From: a virus | IMG/VR virus record: IMGVR_UViG_3300006846_000047 | Coordinates: 1 to 33,322 of that record | DNA length: 33,322 nucleotides | Direction: 5' to 3' (one strand) | Shown here: piece by piece, positions 6,824-11,791 of the stretch | Layout of the letters: each line of letters opens with the position of its first letter | Position numbering within the stretch: the stretch's first letter is position 1 | Program-made: the position numbers and the translations under genes | Notes under the pieces: model-generated | Told to the model about the DNA's origin: nothing | Databases searched by the model: none | What the model saw: the letters and a program-made list of their open reading frames with translations, nothing else

Positions 6824-6852
6824 GTGACAAGGTGTAAGGGTTTTGATATGAT
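6824..6852 (+). promoter_or_regulatory. Promoter P3 (GTGACA - 17 bp - TGA TATGAT)
   Basis: GTGACA at 6824-6829 and TATGAT at 6847-6852, with a TGA extension. The TTTTGATATGAT core nearly repeats that of P2. It would drive the 6910-7763 genes through a leader of about 50 nt ending in the GAAAGGGATGCA box (6895-6906). Confidence 0.7.
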
Positions 6853-6909
6853 GGGGTATCAAATGAGGGGGAACAAACGAACGCCCTCAAACACGAAAGG
6901 GATGCAAAG

Positions 6910-7059
6910 ATGCAAAAGCGATCGAGGTTGAAGTGGCCACCGCGCACCCGGCAACCCGCTCGGGCAGTCAAGGTCACCAAGATCAATCCGCTCTACGGGC
7001 CTGCGGTTTGCGATCACCGCGAACTCCACGCTCGCCTGGTTAACGGGAAGGCCTTCTGA
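6910..7059 (+). CDS. Small basic hypothetical protein, 49 aa
   Basis: ATG 6910 is 8 nt after GAAAGGG (6895-6901), in the same leader context as the genes at 2397 and 8622. The stop TGA 7057-7059 shares one base with the ATG of the SprT-like gene. The product is basic (Arg/Lys-rich N-terminus) with a single Cys-Asp-His cluster near the middle (about residue 35-37). It is probably nucleic-acid associated; no family recognised. Confidence 0.65.
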   Translation: MQKRSRLKWPPRTRQPARAVKVTKINPLYGPAVCDHRELHARLVNGKAF

Positions 7060-7424
7060 TGCAACTCTCGGATGCTTCCCGACTCGCACACCGCGAACTT
7101 GAGCGGCACGGGCTGACCGAGAGGGGGTGGACCTTCGGCTTCGACCAAGGGTCCCGCCGCTTCGGGTGCTGCCGATACCGCACCAAGCAGATCACCCTCT
7201 CGAGGGTCTGCACGCTGGCCAACGACGAGGCGACCGTCCTCCGGGTGATCCTCCACGAGGTCGCCCACGCGCTTCACATCCTCGAGGGCAACCCTCCGGG
7301 GCACGATGCACGCTGGTCCGCCATCTGCAAGGCCATTGGCGGGGATGGCCAACGCATCATCCACGACTCAGCACCCATCCCTCGCCGGGTTGGGATCTCG
7401 ATCCGCGACATCGGAAAGGGCTGA
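7059..7424 (+). CDS. SprT-like zinc metallopeptidase
   Basis: The 121-aa product has the metalloprotease signature HEVAH at residues 66-70, followed by a third likely zinc ligand at H82 in the GHDARW context. Before it comes the family-typical segment FGCCRYRTKQITLS (35-48). This is the layout of the compact SprT/SprT-like domain (zincin fold; relatives include bacterial SprT and the eukaryotic DNA-protein crosslink protease SPRTN). It lacks the C-terminal zinc ribbon of longer members. A role in cleaving DNA-bound proteins or a host factor is inference. It is coupled to the genes on both sides. Confidence 0.88.
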   Translation: MQLSDASRLAHRELERHGLTERGWTFGFDQGSRRFGCCRYRTKQITLSRVCTLANDEATVLRVILHEVAHALHILEGNPPGHDARWSAICKAIGGDGQRIIHDSAPIPRRVGISIRDIGKG

Positions 7425-7425
7425 C

Positions 7426-7500
7426 ATGGCCACCTACCGCTTCATGCTCTGGCTCACCCACTTCTGGTGCGCCCTGACCCGGGAAAGGTACGAGACATGA
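7426..7500 (+). CDS. 24-aa hydrophobic peptide
   Basis: ATG 7426 lies 6 nt after GAAAGGG and the stop overlaps the next start (ATGA at 7497-7500). The peptide has a hydrophobic aromatic core (Met, Leu, Trp, Phe at residues 6-17) and a charged C-terminus, so it could associate with membrane. The strong ribosome site and both junctions argue it is translated; it may mainly couple translation. Confidence 0.5.
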   Translation: MATYRFMLWLTHFWCALTRERYET

Positions 7501-7763
7501 CCTACCGCCAAAGGATCTGGCTCACCATCGGGCTTTCCGCCACCTTCGTACTCGGTGTGGGAGTGGGTGTGACGGGCCAGATTGAGCACGCCAAGGAATC
7601 GACTGACTCCAAGCACATCATGTACGAGGGGACCCGGACGACACCTGCGCTGGTCAACCACATCGCCAATGAGGTCTGGAACGCGCAGAAGTACGCCGAC
7701 TGGTGCGGCGGCTACGTGCAGGTTATCGGGACCGACGTCATGGTCGAGGGGTGCGACCGGTAA
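7497..7763 (+). CDS. N-terminally membrane-anchored small protein, 88 aa
   Basis: ATG 7497 overlaps the previous stop (ATGA). After a short basic start (MTYRQR) comes a hydrophobic Gly/Val-rich segment (residues about 7-27), either a signal anchor or an uncleaved transmembrane helix. The remaining about 60 residues would then face outside; they contain two Cys (W-C-G-G and E-G-C-D near the end) that could form a disulfide. No family recognised. Surface exclusion is one possible role. Confidence 0.65.
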   Translation: MTYRQRIWLTIGLSATFVLGVGVGVTGQIEHAKESTDSKHIMYEGTRTTPALVNHIANEVWNAQKYADWCGGYVQVIGTDVMVEGCDR

Positions 7764-7767
7764 GGCG

Positions 7768-7811
7768 AGTCAAGGAGTCAACCCGGGAGGCAAAGTCAAG
7801 GAGTTCCTTGA
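7768..7811 (+). promoter_or_regulatory. Operator: direct repeat AGTCAAGGAGT and inverted repeat over P4
   Basis: AGTCAAGGAGT occurs at 7768-7778 and again at 7794-7804 (26 bp apart). The second copy extends into a perfect inverted repeat, TCAAGGA-GT-TCCTTGA (7796-7811), whose right arm overlaps the -35 hexamer of P4. This is a typical repressor-site geometry. The product of the gene just downstream, an HTH protein, is the obvious candidate for autoregulation. Confidence 0.7.
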
Positions 7812-7836
7812 CATTGGCTACTCGGTTTGATACAAT
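7808..7836 (+). promoter_or_regulatory. Promoter P4 (TTGACA - 17 bp - TGA TACAAT)
   Basis: A near-consensus sigma-70-type promoter: TTGACA 7808-7813, 17 bp, TACAAT 7831-7836, with a TGA extension. It is the best-matching promoter in the window, and the inverted repeat at 7796-7811 overlaps its -35. Confidence 0.85.
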
Positions 7837-7875
7837 CTACTCATGATCAACCGACGCCCGGAAGGGGGTGACAAA

Positions 7876-8148
7876 ATGGCAACCAAGACTCTCACCGTGA
7901 AGGAAGTCGCGGAAATGATCGGCACCGATGGCCGCACTCTCCGCAAGTTCCTGCGCCACGAGGTGACCGAGGCCGGCGGAAAGGTCGGCGAGGACACCCC
8001 GGGCAAGGGTGGACGGTACTCGCTCGAGTCCACGAAGGTCAAGCAGCTGCAGAAGCGCTTCGACGCGTGGAACGAGTCACGCCGCTCCAAGCCCGAGGCC
8101 GAGACCGACGAAGAGACCTCCTCGGAGGTCGAGGTCGAGCTCGACTGA
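7876..8148 (+). CDS. Small HTH DNA-binding protein 1
   Basis: ATG 7876 lies 7 nt after GGAAGGGGG. An in-frame ATG at 7843 would be almost exactly at the transcription start of P4 and is less likely. The 90-aa product has an N-terminal helix-turn-helix (LTVKEVAEMIG then TDGRTLRKFLR, residues 6-27) followed by a glycine-rich, wing-like GKGGRY motif (about 43-48), then a helix and an acidic Glu-rich tail. This arrangement is common in actinophage small regulators of excisionase/MerR-like type. It is paralogous to the gene at 8622. Probably binds the operator at 7768-7811. Confidence 0.8.
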   Translation: MATKTLTVKEVAEMIGTDGRTLRKFLRHEVTEAGGKVGEDTPGKGGRYSLESTKVKQLQKRFDAWNESRRSKPEAETDEETSSEVEVELD

Positions 8149-8160
8149 GGCCACCGCGCT

Positions 8161-8270
8161 CCAGCCCACCGCATCCCGGGCTGGGGCGCCGTGGTGTAGC
8201 GTGAAGAGCCAGCGTGCCCGCTGGCTACGCGGGCCCGCGTGAGCGTGCAGAGCTAGCGGTCCTGGGGACC
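8161..8270. repeat. Cluster of perfect hairpins
   Basis: Four perfect inverted repeats lie side by side: CCAGCCC/GGGCTGG (8161-8184), AGCCAGCG-TGCC-CGCTGGCT (8207-8226), the 14-bp palindrome ACGCGGGCCCGCGT (8227-8240) and GGTCC-TGG-GGACC (8258-8270). None has a T-tract. They sit between the first HTH gene and the phased decamer array. They could fold as the 3' UTR of the HTH1 transcript or extrude as DNA cruciforms at an origin. Confidence 0.7.
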
Positions 8271-8300
8271 AAGTGGGTCCCGTGGAGATAAGGGGGTAAA

Positions 8301-8420
8301 CCGGACAAACCACGACAAACCCGAACAAACCACGACAAACCCGGACAACTCTGTACTAACCCTGCCAAATCGGACATTCTCGTACAAACTACACAGATAC
8401 CACCCGAAACCACCCGAAAC
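8301..8420. repeat. Helically phased decamer array (ACAAAC iterons)
   Basis: An ACAAAC core repeats at exactly 10-bp steps: 8305-8310, 8315-8320, 8325-8330 and 8335-8340. Degenerate copies follow in the next decamers (8341-8400), ending with two copies of CACCCGAAAC (8401-8420). The first four units also form a 20-bp repeat (CCGRACAAACCACGACAAAC, twice). Exact one-turn spacing puts every copy on the same face of the helix, as in iterons, centromere-like sites or intrinsically curved DNA. Confidence 0.8.
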
Positions 8421-8480
8421 TCCGCATCGCGGGCGGTTTGGGATGGCGCGGGATGGATGCGGCATCGGGGGCAAATCGGA

Positions 8481-8525
8481 CATCATGATGCGTCGGTCGC
8501 ATCATCCATCATGATGCATCATGAT
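8481..8525. repeat. CATCATGATG palindromes upstream of HTH2
   Basis: CATCATGATG, a perfect 10-bp palindrome, is at 8481-8490 and 8507-8516, with the overlapping near-copy GCATCATGAT at 8516-8525. Further copies flank the other side of the HTH2 gene (8881-8890, 9034-9043, 9102-9111). Probable binding sites for a dimeric regulator, most simply HTH2 itself. Confidence 0.7.
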
Positions 8526-8539
8526 TCATGAGATTTCGC

Positions 8540-8568
8540 TTGCTTCGCTGACGCATCGCGATTAGTGT
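8540..8568 (+). promoter_or_regulatory. Promoter P5 (TTGCTT - 17 bp - TAGTGT)
   Basis: TTGCTT 8540-8545 and TAGTGT 8563-8568, 17 bp apart, upstream of the second HTH gene. The matches are moderate. A reverse CATGCGATGCG motif lies downstream at 8592-8602, followed by the GAAAGGGATGCA ribosome box (8607-8618). Confidence 0.5.
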
Positions 8569-8621
8569 GACCCGTGAGCGATACGCACCGGCGCATCGCA
8601 TGACCCGAAAGGGATGCACTC

Positions 8622-8870
8622 ATGAGCGATTCAGCAAAGGGACTCACCGGGACCGAAATGGCGAATCTCATCGGGGCCGACCCGAAGGACTTTCGGCGTT
8701 TCGTGCGTCAGGTCACCTCGAAGGACCAACAGCCCGGCTCGGGGCGTCGGTACGCTTTCGACGCATCGGAGGCGGACGATTGGGCGGAGGCTTACGCCAA
8801 TCACGCCAAGCGTGCGGGACGTGCGCCCATCAGCATCGCCGACGTGAAAGGCGACGAGACTGACGCCTAA
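8622..8870 (+). CDS. Small HTH DNA-binding protein 2
   Basis: ATG 8622 is 8 nt after GAAAGGG. The 82-aa product has the same design as HTH1: a helix-turn-helix (LTGTEMANLIG then ADPKDFRRFVR, residues 8-29), a Gly/Arg wing-like motif GSGRRYAF (about 39-46) and a charged C-terminal helix, but a shorter linker and a less acidic tail. The gene is enclosed by CATCATGATG palindromes on both sides and ends in a strong terminator, so it forms a monocistronic unit. Regulator, replication-initiation or partition adaptor are all possible. Confidence 0.8.
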   Translation: MSDSAKGLTGTEMANLIGADPKDFRRFVRQVTSKDQQPGSGRRYAFDASEADDWAEAYANHAKRAGRAPISIADVKGDETDA

Positions 8871-8891
8871 TCATCATCGGGCATCATGATT

Positions 8892-8918
8892 AGGGGCGCC
8901 CTTCGGGGCGCCCCTTTC
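8892..8918 (+). terminator. Intrinsic terminator with UUCG tetraloop after HTH2
   Basis: AGGGGCGCCC (8892-8901) and GGGCGCCCCT (8906-8915) form a perfect 10-bp stem around the loop TTCG, followed by TTTCATTT. It ends the HTH2 transcript and faces the leftward operon ending at 9349. Confidence 0.93.
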
Positions 8919-9348
8919 ATTTGTCTACTGATGCATAATGATAAGTCAGCTCGCATCATTAATCATATTGCATCAGACGCCCTACGATGCACTCTAATGC
9001 GATGATGCCGCATGATAGTGTCCAGTACCACACCATCATGATGCGTGCGTTAGATCGCCTCTCATGCGTGTCTGCTGCGAAATGCGTGCGTGCGTGCGTC
9101 GCATCATGATGAGCGCATCTGCCGCATATCCCCCCAACCCCCCCATCTCGCTGAAATCGCCCATACCGCCGCGCATCCCGGACGGGGGCTCCCGCGGTCT
9201 GGCTGTAATTTTTGAAACCTACCTACACCGTTCATGCCCAAACACTCCGAGCCCTCCAGGTCCTCACAATCAGCCGACTCCACACTCTTCCAAGCACTCA
9301 CGACTCCACACACACCACCACCGCACTCCTCGACCCACCTCAAGAGTC
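8919..9348. other. Convergent intergenic region with repeated GCATCAT/CATCATGATG sites
   Basis: No supported gene. Locally AT-richer than its surroundings at 8919-9020, with many GCAT/ATGC words, then CATCATGATG at 9034-9043 and 9102-9111, and a (GCGT)4 run at 9084-9099. The part 9120-9348 is C-rich on the + strand (GT-rich on the - strand). It is probably the 3' untranslated tail of the leftward operon. No clear leftward terminator was found. Confidence 0.6.
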
Positions 9349-9639
9349 CTAGCCCTCCGGGTCTTTGGGATCGAAGAATGCGGCAGCACCGTGTAAGTTA
9401 TGGGCAGCTACGATCTCTTCGTTGGTATGGTCAGCACAGGCAAAGGCAATGGCACCGTCCTTCACCCACCTCGTCTCCAACTCCACCGGCCGAGCGAAGC
9501 TGGTTGGGAACTCATGCCAGAGTCCACTACTTCTCACATCAACACTCCCCTGCGGCGGCCCCAAAGCCAACGTACTAAACTCCTCGCCGCAGACAATGCA
9601 CCTACTCCTGCCCAAACCTTCCCGTCCGATCAGAGTCAT
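9349..9639 (-). CDS. Zinc-finger-like hypothetical protein, 96 aa
   Basis: ATG at 9639 (minus strand) overlaps the stop of the upstream 28-aa gene (ATGA), with GGGGGATG as ribosome site; a longer GTG start at 9660 is less likely. Residues about 12-15 are C-I-V-C, and a later C-A-D-H (about 66-69) could complete a CCCH-type metal site. The middle is Ser/Gly/Arg-rich. Last gene of the leftward operon. No family recognised. Confidence 0.7.
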   Translation of the reverse strand: MTLIGREGLGRSRCIVCGEEFSTLALGPPQGSVDVRSSGLWHEFPTSFARPVELETRWVKDGAIAFACADHTNEEIVAAHNLHGAAAFFDPKDPEG

Positions 9640-9722
9640 GGCATCCCCCGTCCAGCCCACCAGAGAACCACAATGCCAATCAGTCCGAAAACCACCAGAC
9701 CGATAATCTTATGTGTAGTCAC
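9636..9722 (-). CDS. 28-aa single-pass membrane peptide
   Basis: GTG at 9722 follows GGGAGGGGACGAAG, a strong ribosome site. The start overlaps the upstream stop (GTGA) and the end overlaps the next start (ATGA). The product is a basic/His N-terminus (MTTHK), one hydrophobic helix of about 17 residues (Ile/Gly/Leu/Val/Phe, ending in two Trp) and a short basic tail. It resembles small phage-encoded membrane toxins or pinholin-like peptides in form only. Both 4-nt junctions make real translation likely. Confidence 0.7.
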   Translation of the reverse strand: MTTHKIIGLVVFGLIGIVVLWWAGRGMP

Positions 9723-10093
9723 CTTCGTCCCCTCCCTACCACTTGTCGGTTAGGTTGTGGTCTCTTGCGCCTGCGTTGGATCGCCTGGCAGGATTTGCAG
9801 GTTGCCGTGCTCTCTTGCCCTCGCCGTACGGCACGGATGTATGCCCCCAAGAACTGTCCGCAGAGGCTGCGCTTGCGGCCGGCTTGGATGTGGGTTTTGT
9901 AGACGTACTCGGTTACCTCGCCGGTGGCTTCGTTCTTGTAGAGACGGCTGGGTGCTCCCGGTGGGTGTCTGCGCCGCGTTGGTTCTTGTAGCATGTACCA
10001 GAAGGAGGTTTGGTCGATCGGGGGTTCTTCGTCGCCGAAGAACGGAGCCATAAACGACCTGTTGGGTATTCGTCGAGGGCGTGACTCACTCAC
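9719..10093 (-). CDS. Basic Cys/His small protein, 124 aa (paralogue of the next gene upstream)
   Basis: GTG at 10093 overlaps the previous stop by 4 nt (GTGA). The C-terminal half has H-x10-C-G (about residues 69-80), then CKSC (about 99-102) and an Arg/Lys/Gln-rich tail. The upstream neighbour has the same H...R(S/T)LCG...CxxC order, so the two are probably tandem paralogues of a small zinc-binding module. The N-terminal third is Arg/Pro-rich and probably disordered. Function unknown. Confidence 0.75.
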   Translation of the reverse strand: MSESRPRRIPNRSFMAPFFGDEEPPIDQTSFWYMLQEPTRRRHPPGAPSRLYKNEATGEVTEYVYKTHIQAGRKRSLCGQFLGAYIRAVRRGQESTATCKSCQAIQRRRKRPQPNRQVVGRGRR

Positions 10094-10356
10094 TGATTGT
10101 TATCCCCAATCTCTTGGCTGACCTCAGGTATCTGACCGCCCCTGCTTGAATCGTCGGCCAGGCGCTGCGCCTCTGCCGCACGCTTTTTCTGGCAGGTTTG
10201 GCATTTGGGCATACCCGCCTCGGCGGTTGTGTTCCGGCCTTGGATCCCGTGAGGGCGACCGGCGCCGCAGAGGGTTCGTTGGCCCACGACCCAATGGAGT
10301 TTGAGGGACCAGCGTGCGTTGGGGATGGTGGGCTTGGTTTGATGCCATCCGATCAT
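10090..10356 (-). CDS. Cys/His small protein, 88 aa
   Basis: ATG at 10356 overlaps the upstream stop (ATGA). Key residues: H21 in LHWVVGQRTLCG (20-31), then CQTC (about 52-55) followed by a Lys/Arg helix. This H-x8-C...CxxC order is shared with the downstream gene at 9719-10093. Compact zinc-binding modules of this shape are common in actinophage genomes. The acidic/Gln-rich C-terminus is probably flexible. Function unknown. Confidence 0.75.
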   Translation of the reverse strand: MIGWHQTKPTIPNARWSLKLHWVVGQRTLCGAGRPHGIQGRNTTAEAGMPKCQTCQKKRAAEAQRLADDSSRGGQIPEVSQEIGDNNQ

Positions 10357-10874
10357 GTGTTCTCCTTAGTGGGTGCGGCTGCGGGTACCGACGAGGGCCA
10401 GTCGTCGACTGGATACGGCGGCACGCGGCTCGTCCCTCCGCACTTCCAACACGGCGACGGCAACTCCGAACCATTGCATTCGGGGCACAACATCTCGGGT
10501 GCGGCTGCGGGTACTCCCCCCAACGCCACATCATCGAGTCCGCACGAACACGGCTGGTCGATGGCGAGCGGCGTGTTCTGCGGTCCCACCCGGCACGTCG
10601 CGAGATGCCGCCCGTAGCGGCGTAGTCCTGCTTCGAGTACCGCAACCCTGGCCTCCGCGGCGAACGCTCGAATCTCGGCGCGGTTCGCTGCGGCTCCTGC
10701 GGCGTCGCGTTCTTCGGTGAGTACCGCGACCTGCTCCCGCAGGGCCTCATGGGATGCAGCGAGGGCGAGCGTCGACTCCGGTTTCGGCGCAAGTCCACCG
10801 CGGCATAGGCCCGGTGCCACCATCGACGCCACTTCCTCGGCGCTCAGGATTGCTTCGCTGTCAGGCATCGTCAT
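10353..10874 (-). CDS. Coiled-coil plus zinc-ribbon protein, 173 aa
   Basis: ATG at 10874 overlaps the stop of the upstream 26-aa gene (ATGA), which decides the start over ATG 10868 and GTG 10880. Residues about 38-85 form a long Ala/Glu/Arg/Leu-rich helix, probably a coiled coil. The C-terminal half carries C-x6-15-C clusters and a zinc-ribbon-like CPEC...CWKC pair (about 131-146). An 18-bp direct repeat (10371-10388 and 10497-10514) encodes a repeated VPAAAP linker. No family recognised. Confidence 0.75.
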   Translation of the reverse strand: MTMPDSEAILSAEEVASMVAPGLCRGGLAPKPESTLALAASHEALREQVAVLTEERDAAGAAANRAEIRAFAAEARVAVLEAGLRRYGRHLATCRVGPQNTPLAIDQPCSCGLDDVALGGVPAAAPEMLCPECNGSELPSPCWKCGGTSRVPPYPVDDWPSSVPAAAPTKENT

Positions 10875-10951
10875 ACCCACCCCAGTTCCCGTACGATGAG
10901 GATGACGAGCAGGACGAGGATGACGAGCACGAGAGCGCGTTCCAGACTCAT
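10871..10951 (-). CDS. 26-aa single-pass membrane peptide
   Basis: ATG at 10951 follows AGAAAGGTAACACC. Both ends overlap neighbouring genes by 4 nt. After MSLER comes an 16-residue almost purely Leu/Val/Ile/Ala segment, then a short charged tail (RELGWV). This is a clear one-helix membrane peptide, the second in the operon. Its size falls below normal gene-finding limits. It could be a toxin, an inhibitor of a host membrane enzyme or an accessory to exclusion. Confidence 0.7.
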   Translation of the reverse strand: MSLERALVLVILVLLVILIVRELGWV

Positions 10952-11118
10952 GGTGTTACCTTTCTGCTGAAGTGGCCGGTGCAACGGCGGCACCGCCACG
11001 TGAGTTTGTTGGTGATGGCGGAGGCGTTGAGTTGGAGGTTGTGGCGGTTAAAGTGAACCCAGCACCGAGCCCGCTTTCTCAGTGTGGGACGGGGGTTGAT
11101 GGGCATGAGGACTTTCAC
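10948..11118 (-). CDS. Small basic CxxC protein, 56 aa
   Basis: GTG at 11118 overlaps the previous stop (GTGA) and the stop overlaps the next start (ATGA). Strongly basic. A single C-W-V-H (about residues 19-22) precedes WRCRRC (41-46) and a final H, which would give a C/H...CxxC metal site. It resembles the other small Cys/His proteins of this operon. Possibly nucleic-acid binding; family not recognised. Confidence 0.65.
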   Translation of the reverse strand: MKVLMPINPRPTLRKRARCWVHFNRHNLQLNASAITNKLTWRCRRCTGHFSRKVTP

Positions 11119-11312
11119 GTGCGGACCTCGACAATCTCGACAACGGCTCGGGTTTGCCCGGAGACGTTTGCCATTCCCGTGCCGAGATCAAAGGGGGTAA
11201 CTACCGTGATGGTTCCCCCGACGGTGACGGACATTGTGACGGTTGAGGTGCCGTCGGCGTTCCGGGTTCGGAAGTATACCGTAGGCACCTGCTTCTTACG
11301 GCGGAGTCTCAC
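11115..11312 (-). CDS. Small beta-rich hypothetical protein, 65 aa
   Basis: GTG at 11312 overlaps the upstream stop (GTGA); the stop overlaps the next start. The N-terminus is basic (MRLRRKK), followed by alternating Val/Thr residues typical of beta strands (about 10-62). No cysteines, unlike its neighbours. No family recognised. Confidence 0.7.
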   Translation of the reverse strand: MRLRRKKQVPTVYFRTRNADGTSTVTMSVTVGGTITVVTPFDLGTGMANVSGQTRAVVEIVEVRT

Positions 11313-11791
11313 TCTTTCTCCTTGCTCTTGAGGCGGTGGAGGGCGAGGCGTTCAATGTACTTGGGCAGCTCCTCATAGAAGTCGACGATGATGTCGCCGT
11401 GGCAGAGTTGGGGCTTGCACCAGCAGAGAAGGATCTTGTTCTCGAGGGCCTTGAGACGGTCGATCCAGAGTTGGCCCTCGGCGCATTGTTCGAGGATGGT
11501 GGGAGCGCCTCGGATCATAACTCCAGACCAGCGTTTGCCCGTGTCTTCGTTGACCCGGCTGCCCACCCCGTGCGCCGGGCCTTGGCGACCGATGAGGCGG
11601 TCGAGCATGAGTTCCTCGTACATGCGCATGGATTGGATGCGGGACCGATAGTGGGTTCCGGTCTCGTCGAAGATGGTGCCGATGCGGTAGGGGTTCCCCC
11701 ACACCGAGCTGCGGTCGATGCGGAGGTAGTCCTTGGGATCGTAACATTCCCAGGGGAAGGTATGCATGTTGGCAACCCTAGGCGGGTTCAT
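11309..11791 (-). CDS. DUF4326 family protein
   Basis: The start is set at ATG 11791 (160 aa), 11 nt after AGGAGG. The frame extends upstream to 12217, but that part shadows the preceding gene. The product has the two hallmarks of DUF4326: WGNPY (31-35) near the N-terminus and the closing LLCWCKPQLCHGD (121-133), with a helix of the form LxxLxxLxxK between. The family is frequent in phages and its biochemical role is not established. Cys and His in the last motif suggest metal binding. Overlaps the upstream gene by 14 nt. Confidence 0.88.
   Translation of the reverse strand: MNPPRVANMHTFPWECYDPKDYLRIDRSSVWGNPYRIGTIFDETGTHYRSRIQSMRMYEELMLDRLIGRQGPAHGVGSRVNEDTGKRWSGVMIRGAPTILEQCAEGQLWIDRLKALENKILLCWCKPQLCHGDIIVDFYEELPKYIERLALHRLKSKEKE

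Noticed and set aside
6435-6986. Minus-strand frames of 148-183 codons (also 6278-6724) and plus frames at 6477 and 6547 in the gap
   Set aside because: They lack ribosome sites, run through the conserved promoter and hairpin elements, and have unnatural composition. They do not look like genes.
8301-8420. CRISPR array
   Set aside because: The repeats are 10 bp and contiguous, with no unique spacers; they are iteron-like.
9104-9343. 79-codon minus-strand frame after the leftward operon
   Set aside because: It runs through the CATCATGATG and GT-rich 3' region, is Gly/Arg/Ser low-complexity and has only a weak start.
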